DNA of 64,000 nucleotides from Rhodobacter huangdaonensis (GTDB lineage Bacteria > Pseudomonadota > Alphaproteobacteria > Rhodobacterales > Rhodobacteraceae), in NCBI RefSeq assembly GCF_004022465.1, contig NZ_SAVA01000001.1, forward strand, positions 186,001 through 250,000, written 5' to 3'. This document shows, piece after piece, positions 8,830-17,407 of this stretch. The position numbers were made by a program, and so were the translations under genes. Numbering within the stretch: the stretch's first letter is position 1; the number at the start of each line of letters is the position of its first letter. Below the pieces are notes generated by a model that worked only from the letters and a program-made list of their open reading frames with translations, searched no databases and was not told where the DNA came from.

Positions 8830-10344
8830 TCACTTCCAGGACGACTGCCAGAACCGGGCGAACTCGTCCGGGTAGGGCGTGAAGGACAGGTCTTTCGACA
8901 GGCCGTAGTTCACGTTGAAGCTGTACATCAGCACGACCCAGGCCTCGTCCGCGATCCGCGAGAGCGCCTTGGCGTAATCCGCCTTGCGCAGCGTCGGATC
9001 GGTCGCGGTATCGGCCTCGTGCAGCCAGCCGCTCAGCTCGGCATCCTGTACCAGATCGTCGGCGCCGCCGCCAAAGAAGTTCGACAGCAGGAAGGCCACA
9101 TCGCCCACGCCATAGCTGCCCCAGTTCGAGAAGAACGCGGGCGCCTGCCGCTCGCGCCATTTCGAGACACCCGCCGCATATTGCAGCTCGTCGAGCTGGA
9201 CGGTGATGCCCACCTTCGCCAGATCGGCCGCGATCGCCTCGGCAACCGGGCGCGGCATGGCGGCAAAGGTCATCGGCAGGCTCAGCCCGTCCTTGTAGCC
9301 CGCCTCGGCCAGCAGCGCCTTCGCCTTGTCCGGATCATAGGCGTATTGCGTCACCGCATCGGTGCAGCCGAACTGCGCCGGGTTGCAGAACGCCTTCAGC
9401 ACCTCCGAGGCCCCGCCGGCAAAGGCGCGGGTGATCGCTTCGCGGTCGATCGCATGGGCCACCGCCTGACGCACCCGCACATCCTTCAGCGGCGTGTCTC
9501 CGCTGGCCGCGACCGGCGCGAGGTTGAGGAAGGAGATCCGCATGATCGGCGCGGAAACGACCTGGACGCGCGACGCCAGCCGGTCGGCCTGATCGGGCGG
9601 GATCCGCCACATCCAGTCGAGCTTGCCCGACATCAGCTCGGCATATTGGGTGTTCAGCTCGGGCATGGTGCGCACGACGATCGTCTTGATCTGCGCCCCG
9701 GCCTTCGGGCTTTCGGGGTAGATGCCGTCCCAGCGTTCGAGGACGTATTTCACCCCGGGTTCCTGCGAGACCAGCCGATAGGGGCCGGTGCCGACCGGCG
9801 CCTTCGCCATGCCGGCAGAGCCGACCGTGTCGAAATAGGCATGCGGATAGATCGGCAGCGAGCCCGCCAGCATCTCGAAGGCGCCGGCGAAGGGTTTCGC
9901 CATGTGGATGCGGACGGTGTAGTCATCCACCTTTTCGACGCGCGCGATCCAGTCGACGGAAATCGCGTAGCGCGTGCCGTAATCGGGCTTGATGACGGTG
10001 CTCAGCGTGTCGACCACGTCATCGGCGGTGAACGCCGCCCCATTGTGGAAGGTGACGTCGCGGCGCAGCTTGAACTCGAGCGTGAGCGGGTCGGGCTGGC
10101 TCCAGCTTTCGGCCAGAAGACCCTTGAAGGTGCCGCTGTCCATGTCCTTGTAGAGCAGGCCGTCATAGACGTGGCGGGCGAGGATCAGCCCCTCGCGGCC
10201 GGCGATCTTGTAGGTGTCGAGCGGTTCAGGCTCGAGCGAGAAGGCGACGTTCAGCGTGTCGCTCGCCTTGTCGGCAAGCACCGGCGTTGCCAGCATCGCG
10301 ACTGCGGCGCCCGAAAGCAGGATCTGCGTCAGGGATAGGGTCAT
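8830..10344 (-). CDS. Peptide-type ABC transporter substrate-binding protein (DppA-like)
   Basis: 504 residues of the SBP_bac_5 family. A signal peptide (MTLSLTQILLSGAAVAMLATPVLA) precedes the mature start at about residue 25. Family motifs include LEFKLRRDVTFHNGAAFTAD and VRQAVAHAIDRE. GAGAGGA precedes the ATG. Its start overlaps the stop of the RraA-like gene (ATGA). The ligand is unknown; the family also binds nickel, opines, glutathione and modified amino acids, so it need not be a peptide. Confidence 0.92.
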   Translation of the reverse strand: MTLSLTQILLSGAAVAMLATPVLADKASDTLNVAFSLEPEPLDTYKIAGREGLILARHVYDGLLYKDMDSGTFKGLLAESWSQPDPLTLEFKLRRDVTFHNGAAFTADDVVDTLSTVIKPDYGTRYAISVDWIARVEKVDDYTVRIHMAKPFAGAFEMLAGSLPIYPHAYFDTVGSAGMAKAPVGTGPYRLVSQEPGVKYVLERWDGIYPESPKAGAQIKTIVVRTMPELNTQYAELMSGKLDWMWRIPPDQADRLASRVQVVSAPIMRISFLNLAPVAASGDTPLKDVRVRQAVAHAIDREAITRAFAGGASEVLKAFCNPAQFGCTDAVTQYAYDPDKAKALLAEAGYKDGLSLPMTFAAMPRPVAEAIAADLAKVGITVQLDELQYAAGVSKWRERQAPAFFSNWGSYGVGDVAFLLSNFFGGGADDLVQDAELSGWLHEADTATDPTLRKADYAKALSRIADEAWVVLMYSFNVNYGLSKDLSFTPYPDEFARFWQSSWK

Positions 10345-11018
10345 GGTTGTCCTCTCTGTTGACGGAAGCTCAGGTTCAGAAGGCTGCGCCGCGTCCCGTC
10401 GTCGTCGGGCTTCGTTTCGGCCTGGATCGCCTTCAGGGTTTCCCCCGCCTTCAGCCGGCGGAGGATGTCGATTTCGGCATGCTGCATCTGGCGCGCGATG
10501 GCGGCGTTCTCGGCCACCGTGGCGGGATCGAGAACCACCACACCGCTTTCATCGGCAAGGATGATGTCGCCACGGCTCACCATCGAGCCGCCACAGGTCA
10601 CGGTTCCCCCGACATGACCGGCCATCTGCCGGTTGCGCGTGGTGACCGGCGAGCGCCCCCGGCACCAGATCGGCAGACCGAGCGCGAGAAGCGCCGACAG
10701 ATCGGTCACGAACCCGTCGATCACCACCCCCGCGACGCCGCGCGCAACCGCGGCCTGCGCGGTCACCGCACCGAAACAGGCGTGGCGCAGATCGCCGCAG
10801 CGATCGATGACGATCACCTCGCCGGGCGCGGCGATCGACAGTGCCTCGACCAGGGCCGAACCGTCGACCCCCGGCAGCCGCACGGTCAGCGCCGGGCCCC
10901 AGATGCGCCGGTCGGGGATCAGCGCCTGGATTGCCGGGGCCATGAAGCCTTCGGTGAGGAAATGGCCAAGCGTGGCGGTCTCGATCGCGCTCAGATCGGG
11001 GCAAAGGGCGGGGGGCAT
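10341..11018 (-). CDS. RraA-like protein lacking the usual aldolase residues
   Basis: 225 residues from the ATG at 11018 (GGAG five bases upstream; an in-frame start at 11063 lacks this). The fold belongs to the RraA / HMG-CHA aldolase family: GEVIVIDRCGDLRHACFG, then AVARGVAGVVIDGFVTD. Active members carry a D-x20-R-D motif that binds metal and pyruvate enolate. Here the first Asp is Ala84 and the Arg is Thr105, so ordinary aldolase/decarboxylase activity is doubtful. It is second in the operon after RidA, and its stop overlaps the start of the binding-protein gene. Confidence 0.8.
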   Translation of the reverse strand: MPPALCPDLSAIETATLGHFLTEGFMAPAIQALIPDRRIWGPALTVRLPGVDGSALVEALSIAAPGEVIVIDRCGDLRHACFGAVTAQAAVARGVAGVVIDGFVTDLSALLALGLPIWCRGRSPVTTRNRQMAGHVGGTVTCGGSMVSRGDIILADESGVVVLDPATVAENAAIARQMQHAEIDILRRLKAGETLKAIQAETKPDDDGTRRSLLNLSFRQQRGQP

Positions 11019-11072
11019 GGCATCTCCGGTTCCGGCTGCCCCCCACGGAAAGGGTGCAGCCATAGGCTGTGC

Positions 11073-11423
11073 TTATTGATGGCAGGCGGCGGTGACGATG
11101 AATTCCACCCGGTATCCGGGCGCGGCAAGGCGCGCCTCGCCACAGGCCCGCACCGGCGGGTTCGCCGGGTCGACCCAAGCGTCATAGACCGCGTTCATGG
11201 CATCGAAATCTGCCATGTCGGCCAGCCAGACGATCACCTGCAAAAGATGTGCGCGGTCGCTTCCGGCCTCGGCCAGCAGCGCATCCACGGCAGAAAGAGC
11301 CTGTTTTACCTGAGTAGTCACGTCGGCCGCAGGATCGCCGACCTGCCCGGCAAGCCAGATCGTGTCGCCATGGATGACGGCCTGGCTCATGCGCGGGCCG
11401 GGGTGCAGGCGGGGGATGGTCAT
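11073..11423 (-). CDS. RidA family protein
   Basis: 116 residues starting MTIPRLHPGPRMSQAVI, a typical opening for this subfamily; GGAG lies 9 bases before the ATG. An in-frame GTG at 11444 could add seven residues. It has the core IWLAGQVGD and a C-terminal VRACGEARLAAPGYRVEFIV. It is probably an imine/enamine hydrolase, which suits a pathway with an amine oxidase or cyclodeaminase. First gene of the seven-gene peptide-type ABC operon and divergent from the LysR gene. Confidence 0.85.
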   Translation of the reverse strand: MTIPRLHPGPRMSQAVIHGDTIWLAGQVGDPAADVTTQVKQALSAVDALLAEAGSDRAHLLQVIVWLADMADFDAMNAVYDAWVDPANPPVRACGEARLAAPGYRVEFIVTAACHQ

Positions 11424-11510
11424 TGCTCTGGGCTCCATGTTCACGGGGACCCCCAGAGGCTACGCACCGGGCGGCGTCGAACCTAGATGGCAATTGCCTC
11501 CGGTCTTGAT

Positions 11511-11539
11511 CCGAAGCATAGTCCTTGCCTATGCTTCGG
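11511..11539. promoter_or_regulatory. Perfect 11-bp inverted repeat, LysR operator candidate (site 1)
   Basis: CCGAAGCATAG-N7-CTATGCTTCGG. The core ATAG-N7-CTAT (11518-11532) has the T-N11-A form of LysR-type binding sites. It lies between the divergent RidA and LysR genes, 95 bases from the RidA start and 55 bases from the LysR start. The same core occurs at 14862-14876 and 22529-22543. Confidence 0.75.
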
Positions 11540-11586
11540 CCCCGCCAGACCGTGCTAGAAGCATGCAGCCTACCGGAGACTCGCCC

Positions 11587-12522
11587 ATGCCTCAGCGTCC
11601 CGATCTGTCCGATCTGAACTGGAATCTGCTGCACAGCTTCTGCGTCATCGCAGAGGAAAAGGGGCTCACCCGCGCGGCAAAGCGGCTGAACATGAGCCAG
11701 CCCTCGGTCAGCCTCGCGCTGCAGAAGCTGGAAGACCAGCTCGGCTGCCAGCTGATCTTCCGCGGCAGCCGGCACTTTGCCCTCACCCTGCGCGGCGAGA
11801 AGATCTATCAGGAATGCGCCGAGATGTTCCGCGCCGTCGACCGCATCGGGGTTCTGACCGAGGACCGCAACGACGAGGAATTCGGCGAGCTGCGGCTCAG
11901 CATCATCAGCCAGCTGCACTCGCCGCTGATCGACGAGGCGATCCGGCTCTATCATCAGCGCCATCCCTCGATCAGCTGGCGGATCGACGTGCAGAACTCT
12001 GCCGAGACGGTGCGCCGGATCACCAACGAGAAGGCCGGCATCGGCATCTGCCTGCTGACCAAGCCGCTGATCACTCTGACCTGCCGCCACCTCTTCCGTG
12101 AGGAGTTCGGCATCTTCTGCGGGGCGGAACATTCGCTTTACGGCCGCACCGAGGTGACCTCGCGGGATCTGCAGCAGGAATCCTTCGTTGCCTTCACCTG
12201 CGCCACCGAAGGCATGGGGCTTGAGCCGATGATCATGCTGCGCGAGGGGCTGAACCTCGGCAACCGGATCGGCGGATCGAGCCCCGACCTGCAGGAGGTG
12301 CAGCGGATGATCACTGCCGGCCTTGGCATCGGCATCCTGCCCCTGCCCGCAGCCTTCGACGAGCAGAAGGCCGGGCGGCTCTGGCCGCTGCGGCTGACCG
12401 ATCAGCCGCTCGGCGCGGATGTCTTTCTCGTCCACAGCCCGCAGACGCAGCCCACCCCGCCCGAGCAGAAATTCATCCACCTTCTCGAAGAGCTGCTGTC
12501 GCTCTATCCGGACATGGGCTGA
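11587..12522 (+). CDS. LysR family transcriptional regulator
   Basis: 311 residues starting MPQRPDLSDLNWNLLHSF; GGAG lies about 9 bases upstream. The N-terminal winged helix-turn-helix covers residues 8-66 (GLTRAAKRLNMSQPSVSLALQKLEDQLG), followed by a periplasmic-binding-protein-like effector domain (SIISQLHSPLIDEAIRLYH; GLGIGILPLPA). It is divergent from the RidA/RraA/peptide ABC operon, with a perfect inverted repeat between them. By position it should control that operon and itself; the same site occurs before two more operons downstream. Confidence 0.93.
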   Translation: MPQRPDLSDLNWNLLHSFCVIAEEKGLTRAAKRLNMSQPSVSLALQKLEDQLGCQLIFRGSRHFALTLRGEKIYQECAEMFRAVDRIGVLTEDRNDEEFGELRLSIISQLHSPLIDEAIRLYHQRHPSISWRIDVQNSAETVRRITNEKAGIGICLLTKPLITLTCRHLFREEFGIFCGAEHSLYGRTEVTSRDLQQESFVAFTCATEGMGLEPMIMLREGLNLGNRIGGSSPDLQEVQRMITAGLGIGILPLPAAFDEQKAGRLWPLRLTDQPLGADVFLVHSPQTQPTPPEQKFIHLLEELLSLYPDMG

Positions 12523-12531
12523 GAAAACCGA

Positions 12532-12555
12532 CAGGGGGGCGTCACCGCCCCCCTG
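12532..12555. terminator. Bidirectional terminator between LysR and cyclodeaminase-like genes
   Basis: CAGGGGGGCG-tcac-CGCCCCCCTG, a perfect 10-bp stem with a 4-base loop. It lies between the stops of two convergent genes. Read on the minus strand it is followed by TCGGTTTTC, a short T-run that suits intrinsic termination of the gene at 12580-13509. Confidence 0.75.
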
Positions 12556-12579
12556 CCCGCCGCGCCTTCGCCCGGGGCG

Positions 12580-13509
12580 TCAGCCCGCCGCCACCTGCAT
12601 CGCCGCCAGCAGGTCTTCCTGCGACAGCCCGACCGACTTGAAGAGCGTGCGCTCGGTCGCGTCGCGGCGCCCCGGGGCGCCGCGCGTCAGTTCGGCCAGA
12701 TCCGCGACGATCACCGCCGGATCGAAGGCCCCTTCCGCCACCGGCTGGGCAAGATCGCCCGCAAGCAGCGCGCCCGGCCGGCCATCGACGAAGACCCGCG
12801 CCTGCGTCACCGCAAGCGTATCGCTTTCGCGCATGTCCGCCTTGAAGGCACCGATCAGATCGAGGTGACTGCCCGGGCGCAGCCACGCGCCACGGATCAT
12901 CGGTTGCGTCGACGCGGTGACGCAGGACACCACATCCGCCGCGCGACAGGCGCTTTCAAGATCCGCCGCGGCCTCGGCCGCAAGCCCCTTCGCCCCCAGC
13001 GCCCGGGCCACGCGCTGCGCCTTCTCCGGGCTGCGCCCCCAGACCAGAACGCGGTCATAGCTGCGCACCGCCGCATGGGCCTCGGCCACCGCCATCGCCA
13101 GTTGCCCGGTCCCGGCGACGGTCAGCACGCGCGCATCGTGCCGCGCAAGGTAATCCGCCGCCAGCGCCGAGGCCGCCGCCGTGCGCCGGGCGGTCAGTGC
13201 GTCGCCCTCGATTGCGGCAACGCAGTGACCGTCGGCGCCATCAAACAGCAGATAGCCCGCGTTGATCGTCGCCTGCCCCTTTGCGGCATTGCCGGGAAAG
13301 AAGGTCACCACCTTGACACCGATCGCGCGCCCGCCTTCCCACGCCGGCATCACCAGCAGCGTCGCGGTCTCGCCCCCCGGCAGCTCGATGGCCAGGGATT
13401 GCCGCGCCGGCGCGATCGCCGCACCCCTTGCGAACCCGTCACGCAAAGCGGCGATCAGGCCCGGCCAGTCGAGGGCGGCCTCAACCGCCGCATGATCGAA
13501 GACCTGCAT
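12580..13509 (-). CDS. Ornithine cyclodeaminase / mu-crystallin family protein
   Basis: 309 residues. N-terminal half: substrate region with PARQSLAIE and the lysine segment IGVKVVTFFPGN. C-terminal half: Rossmann NAD(P) domain (VLTVAGTGQLA, VLVWGRSPEKA) and the conserved SHLDLIGAFKADMRE. Members include ornithine cyclodeaminase, alanine dehydrogenase and ketimine reductases, so the reaction is uncertain beyond NAD(P)-linked amine/imine chemistry. The start overlaps the stop of the amidohydrolase gene (TGATG); the two form one operon. Confidence 0.88.
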   Translation of the reverse strand: MQVFDHAAVEAALDWPGLIAALRDGFARGAAIAPARQSLAIELPGGETATLLVMPAWEGGRAIGVKVVTFFPGNAAKGQATINAGYLLFDGADGHCVAAIEGDALTARRTAAASALAADYLARHDARVLTVAGTGQLAMAVAEAHAAVRSYDRVLVWGRSPEKAQRVARALGAKGLAAEAAADLESACRAADVVSCVTASTQPMIRGAWLRPGSHLDLIGAFKADMRESDTLAVTQARVFVDGRPGALLAGDLAQPVAEGAFDPAVIVADLAELTRGAPGRRDATERTLFKSVGLSQEDLLAAMQVAAG

Positions 13510-14759
13510 CAGCGATCCGCCCGTGCCACGGCCACATGCAGCAGCATGTTCACCCCGGCAACAAGATCGCCGGGGGTGCAGCTTTCGTTGTTGTTGTGGG
13601 TGATGCCGCCCTTGCAGGGGGTGAAGATCATCGCGCTCGGGAAGCGCATCGCCATGTGATAGGCGTCGTGGCCGGCCTGGGCCTCGATGTCGCGCCAGTT
13701 CCAGCCCTGGCGCACCGCCTCGGCGCGGATCGCGTCGACCAGGCCATGGTCGAAGATATCGCCGCCCCAGGCCCATTCGTCCTCGATCGTGACGGAGCAG
13801 CCCGCACGCGCACCGGCCTCATGCGCGGCGCGGCGCATCTTCTCGGCCATCACCTTGGCGGTGATCGGGTCCGGGTGGCGCACGTCGGCGACGCATTGCG
13901 CGGTCTCAGACAGGATGCCGGGCTTGTTCGGCCAGGCGGCAAGGCGCGAGCCGGTGGCCTTGCCGTCCATCACCGCGAAATCCCAGCCGATGTCATCGAC
14001 CGCGGTCAGGAAGCGGGCGCCGGCGATCAGCGCATTGTGGCGCAGGTCCATCGGCGTCGGGCCGGTGTGCGCGGTCTCGCCGTCGAACCGCACGCGGATG
14101 CCGTAGCTCGGATAGCCGCCGGTGACCACGCCCACCTGGCGTTTCTCGGCATCGAGGATCGGCCCCTGCTCGATGTGCAGCTCGAAATAGGCGTCGACTT
14201 CCCCGGGCGCCGCACCGCAGGGCATCTCCCCCTTGTAGCCGATGCGTTCAAGCTCGTCGCCAAAGCGCGCCCCGTCGTCCGAGATCAGTGCATGCGCCCA
14301 GTCCGCCGTGTAGCGCCCGACGAAGACGCCAGAGGCAATCATCGGCGGGGAGAAGCGCGCGCCCTCCTCGTTCGTCCAGTCGACGACGACGATCGGCCGC
14401 TTCGTCACATGGCCGAGATCGTTCAGCGTCCGGACCACCTCGAGCCCGGCCAGCACCCCTGCGATGCCGTCAAAGCGGCCGCCGTTGATCTGCGTGTCAA
14501 GGTGGCTGCCGATCAGGATCGGCGGCAGGTCGGGCTCGGTGCCCTCGCGCCGGCCATAGATCGTGCCCATCTCGTCGATGCGGACGGCAAGGCCCGCAGC
14601 CTCGCACCAGGCGACGAACTGATCGCGCATCTCGCGGTCGCTGTCGGTCAGGGTCAGGCGGGCAAGGCCCCCTTCGCGGCCCTGCCCGATCTCGGCCGAG
14701 CGCTGGATGGTCGACCAGTAGCGGTCGAGGTCGATGCGGGCATCGGGGGTAAAGCTCAT
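13509..14759 (-). CDS. Zn-dependent amidohydrolase, N-carbamoyl-amino-acid / allantoate hydrolase family
   Basis: 416 residues from the ATG at 14759 (AGGAGG upstream). M20-type metallohydrolase: GSHLDTQINGGRFDG carries His/Asp metal ligands, DWTNEEGARFSP the catalytic Glu pair, and FELHIEQGPILD a further ligand. The dimerisation region GETAHTGPTPMDLRHNAL is typical of beta-ureidopropionase, L-carbamoylase and allantoate amidohydrolases. Likely cleaves an N-carbamoyl or ureido group to an amine, CO2 and ammonia. First gene of a two-gene operon with the cyclodeaminase-like gene; a LysR-type site lies 103 bases upstream. Confidence 0.9.
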   Translation of the reverse strand: MSFTPDARIDLDRYWSTIQRSAEIGQGREGGLARLTLTDSDREMRDQFVAWCEAAGLAVRIDEMGTIYGRREGTEPDLPPILIGSHLDTQINGGRFDGIAGVLAGLEVVRTLNDLGHVTKRPIVVVDWTNEEGARFSPPMIASGVFVGRYTADWAHALISDDGARFGDELERIGYKGEMPCGAAPGEVDAYFELHIEQGPILDAEKRQVGVVTGGYPSYGIRVRFDGETAHTGPTPMDLRHNALIAGARFLTAVDDIGWDFAVMDGKATGSRLAAWPNKPGILSETAQCVADVRHPDPITAKVMAEKMRRAAHEAGARAGCSVTIEDEWAWGGDIFDHGLVDAIRAEAVRQGWNWRDIEAQAGHDAYHMAMRFPSAMIFTPCKGGITHNNNESCTPGDLVAGVNMLLHVAVARADR

Positions 14760-14861
14760 GGGAACCTCCTGGAGTGTCGGATGTCGCCACCGGGCGCGGC
14801 AGCGGGCGGGAGGCGGGCTCCCCGTCGCCGCCAAACAAGCACCGCGGCCGCCGGAACTCAA

Positions 14862-14876
14862 ATAGGTGCAGGCTAT
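14862..14876 (-). promoter_or_regulatory. LysR-type operator candidate (site 2)
   Basis: ATAG-gtgcagg-CTAT, the same ATAG-N7-CTAT core as the site beside the LysR gene. It is 103 bases upstream of the amidohydrolase start. With one more base on each side it reads CAAATAGG-N5-GCTAT, identical to site 3. Confidence 0.6.
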
Positions 14877-14973
14877 GCCTATGATCTGGAAAGGTTATCC
14901 TGGGAATTTGGCATGCCGGAACCGCGCCCGGGGCAGTCCCGGACGCGGCTACCGGCTGGCGCCGGGCGGTTCG

Positions 14974-15996
14974 TCAGGCCGATTGCAGCCCTTCGAGAAG
15001 GCTTGTCAGGTTGGCGTGCAGGCTCGGCTGCATGTAACCGCCTTCCTGCACGCTCAGCACCGGCAGGCCGAGGCCGGCGATGGCGCGGCCGATGCGCGCG
15101 AAACCCGCCGTGCTCACGCCGAGGCCGTGGAACGGATCATCCTCATGCGCATCGAGCCCCTGCGCCACCACCACGACCGAGGCTCCGAAACAGGCGATCT
15201 GATCGAGCGCGCGGTCGAGCGCCGCGAGATACCCCCCGGTCTCGGTGCCGCGCGCAAGCGGCAGGTTCAGGTTGTAGCCGAGCCCCGCCCCGGCGCCGCA
15301 TTCCTGCGCGCCGCCGGCATAGAACGGGTAGAACTGTTCCGGATCGACATGCAGCGAGATCGTCAGCACGTCGTCACGCTCGTAGAAGATGCCCTGCGTG
15401 CCGTTGCCGTGATGCACGTCGATGTCGAGGATCGCCGGGCGGTGGCCACGCGCACGCAGATACTCGGCCGCGATGCCGCTGTTGTTGAGAAAGCAGAACC
15501 CACCCGCGACCTCGCGATGGGCATGATGGCCCGAGGGGCGCGACAGCGCATAGGCCCGGCGCGCGCCCGACAGGATCTCGTCCGCACCGCTCAGCGCGGT
15601 CTGCGCCGACCAGTAGATCGCCTCCCAGCTTTTCGCCGAAATCGGGCAGGAGGTATCGGTGTTGTGGTAGCCGATCTGCGCCTCGGTGGTCCAGGAATAG
15701 ACCCGCTCGCGCTCGGGGACGATGCGGCCGGGGACAACCTCGGCAAGGTCGGGCACCTCGGCCAGCCGGCGGTCGAAGATCGTACGCAGGAACGACAGAT
15801 AGCGCGGCGTGTGCAGCGCGGCGAGCGGTGCCATCCCGTGATCGGTGCTCGGCTCGGGCGTCAGCCCCGCCGCAGCGGCACCGCGCAACAGCTCGGCCAC
15901 CCGGTCGGGGCGGTCGGGGTTCAGCACCACCTTGCCGTCCTGCAACCGGAAGCGCGGATCGTGCAGCCGCTGCCTCTCGTCGAAAAAGACCTTCAT
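14974..15996 (-). CDS. Histone-deacetylase superfamily, acetylpolyamine amidohydrolase-like
   Basis: 340 residues. Zinc deacetylase motifs are complete: the paired histidines SGHHAH, the metal site ILDIDVHHGNG (Asp and His ligands), QGLDAHEDDP (third ligand) and the late EGGY tyrosine that polarises the carbonyl. Family members remove acetyl groups from acetylputrescine and related amines. Last gene of the operon that begins at 22420, one base after the flavin oxidase gene, suggesting that the imported compound is N-acetylated or yields an acetylated amine. Confidence 0.9.
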   Translation of the reverse strand: MKVFFDERQRLHDPRFRLQDGKVVLNPDRPDRVAELLRGAAAAGLTPEPSTDHGMAPLAALHTPRYLSFLRTIFDRRLAEVPDLAEVVPGRIVPERERVYSWTTEAQIGYHNTDTSCPISAKSWEAIYWSAQTALSGADEILSGARRAYALSRPSGHHAHREVAGGFCFLNNSGIAAEYLRARGHRPAILDIDVHHGNGTQGIFYERDDVLTISLHVDPEQFYPFYAGGAQECGAGAGLGYNLNLPLARGTETGGYLAALDRALDQIACFGASVVVVAQGLDAHEDDPFHGLGVSTAGFARIGRAIAGLGLPVLSVQEGGYMQPSLHANLTSLLEGLQSA

Positions 15997-15997
15997 G

Positions 15998-17407
15998 TCA
16001 TTCTCCTGTCCTGTTGGCCCCGGCCTGGGGAAGGGTCTTGCCGGGATTGAGGATACCGTGCGGATCCAGCGCCGCCTTGATCGCGCGCATCACGTCGAGC
16101 CCCACCGGATCCTTGTAGCGCGCCATCGGGGCGAGCTTCGACAGCCCCACCCCGTGCTCGGCCGAGAAGGTGCCCTGAAGCTCCATCGCCAGCGCGTCGA
16201 TCTCGGCGCGCAGACCGGCCATCAGGGCGGGCTCGTCGCGCGTCGGATAGCAGGTGTAATGGATGTTGCCGTCGCCCAGATGCGCGACCGACATCAGCCC
16301 GCAGCCCGCATCGCGGGCCTGAAGGCGCGGTTCGATCCGGCGCAGGTAGTCCGCCACCAGGTCGCGCGGCACGGCGATGTCGGTGTCGATCACCGGGTGC
16401 CGGCGGAACGAGATTTCCGCCGCCGCCTCGCGCCGGGCCCACATCTGGCGCCGCTGCGCCTCGTTCTGGGCGATGACCGCATCGGTGACGGTGCCCGCCT
16501 CCATCGCCGCGGCGAGAACGGATTCAAGCGCCATTCCCGGCCCCTCGCCCGGCTGCGGCGCGGCAAGCTCGACCAGCAGGTTGACCGGATGGGGGGCGTC
16601 GAACGGCTCGCGGCTGTCGGGGGCGATCTCCAGATACCCCTCGACGAAGCTGCGCGGCATGAACTCGAAGGCGACGACGGCATTGCCCGAGGCATCCTGC
16701 AACGCGTTCAGCAGCCCCGGGGCGGGATCGAGCGTCTCCATCGCCACCATCGCGGTGACCACCGTCGCCGGCAGCGGATGCAGTTTCAGCACCGCCGCGG
16801 TGATGATACCAAGCTGCCCCTCGGCACCGATCACCAGATCGCGCAGATCGAAGCCGGCGTTGTTCTTGTGCAGCGCCGTCATCAGATCCATCACCCGGCC
16901 GTCGGCCAGAACCACCTCGACGCCCAGACACAGATCGCGGGTATTGCCGTAGCGCAGCACATTCGCCCCGCCCGCATTGGTCGACAGCACGCCGCCGATC
17001 ATCGCCGAACCCGAGGCGCCGAAGGACAGCGGGAACATCAGCCCCTGTTCCGCCGCCGCCGCGTTCAGCGCATCGACGATCACCCCGGCCTCGACCACCG
17101 CGATGCGCGCGCCCGCACGGATCTCGCGCACCCGGTTCATCCGCCCGAGCGACAGCGCAATCGCCCCTGCGCCAAGCGCGCCGCCGTTCAGCCCGGTGTT
17201 GCCCGAAACCGGCACCACCGCCACGCCCTGCGCGACCGCAAGACGCAGCACCGCCGCCACCTCGTCGCGGTCGGCCGGGCGCACCACGGCCACAGGCGCG
17301 CCGCGGTAATGCCCGGTCCAGTCGCTGTCCCAGGGCGCGGTCTCGGCCCCCGTCAGCACATGCGCAGGCCCGACGATCGCCGCCAGAGCGGCCAGAAGAT
17401 CGCTCAT
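15998..17407 (-). CDS. FAD-linked 2-hydroxy-acid oxidase/dehydrogenase (GlcD/D-lactate dehydrogenase-like)
   Basis: 469 residues. The N-terminal FAD-binding PCMH domain has VVPVSGNTGLNGGAL and MIGGVLSTNAGGANVLRYG. The C-terminal FAD-oxidase domain ends with GTFSAEHGVGLSKL, where the His-Gly-x-Gly motif lies at the active site. It should oxidise a D-2-hydroxy acid to the 2-oxo acid, passing electrons to a quinone, cytochrome or partner. Its ATG overlaps the stop of the fused ATPase gene. Its place between a transporter and a deacetylase suggests a later step in use of the same imported compound. Confidence 0.88.
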   Translation of the reverse strand: MSDLLAALAAIVGPAHVLTGAETAPWDSDWTGHYRGAPVAVVRPADRDEVAAVLRLAVAQGVAVVPVSGNTGLNGGALGAGAIALSLGRMNRVREIRAGARIAVVEAGVIVDALNAAAAEQGLMFPLSFGASGSAMIGGVLSTNAGGANVLRYGNTRDLCLGVEVVLADGRVMDLMTALHKNNAGFDLRDLVIGAEGQLGIITAAVLKLHPLPATVVTAMVAMETLDPAPGLLNALQDASGNAVVAFEFMPRSFVEGYLEIAPDSREPFDAPHPVNLLVELAAPQPGEGPGMALESVLAAAMEAGTVTDAVIAQNEAQRRQMWARREAAAEISFRRHPVIDTDIAVPRDLVADYLRRIEPRLQARDAGCGLMSVAHLGDGNIHYTCYPTRDEPALMAGLRAEIDALAMELQGTFSAEHGVGLSKLAPMARYKDPVGLDVMRAIKAALDPHGILNPGKTLPQAGANRTGE

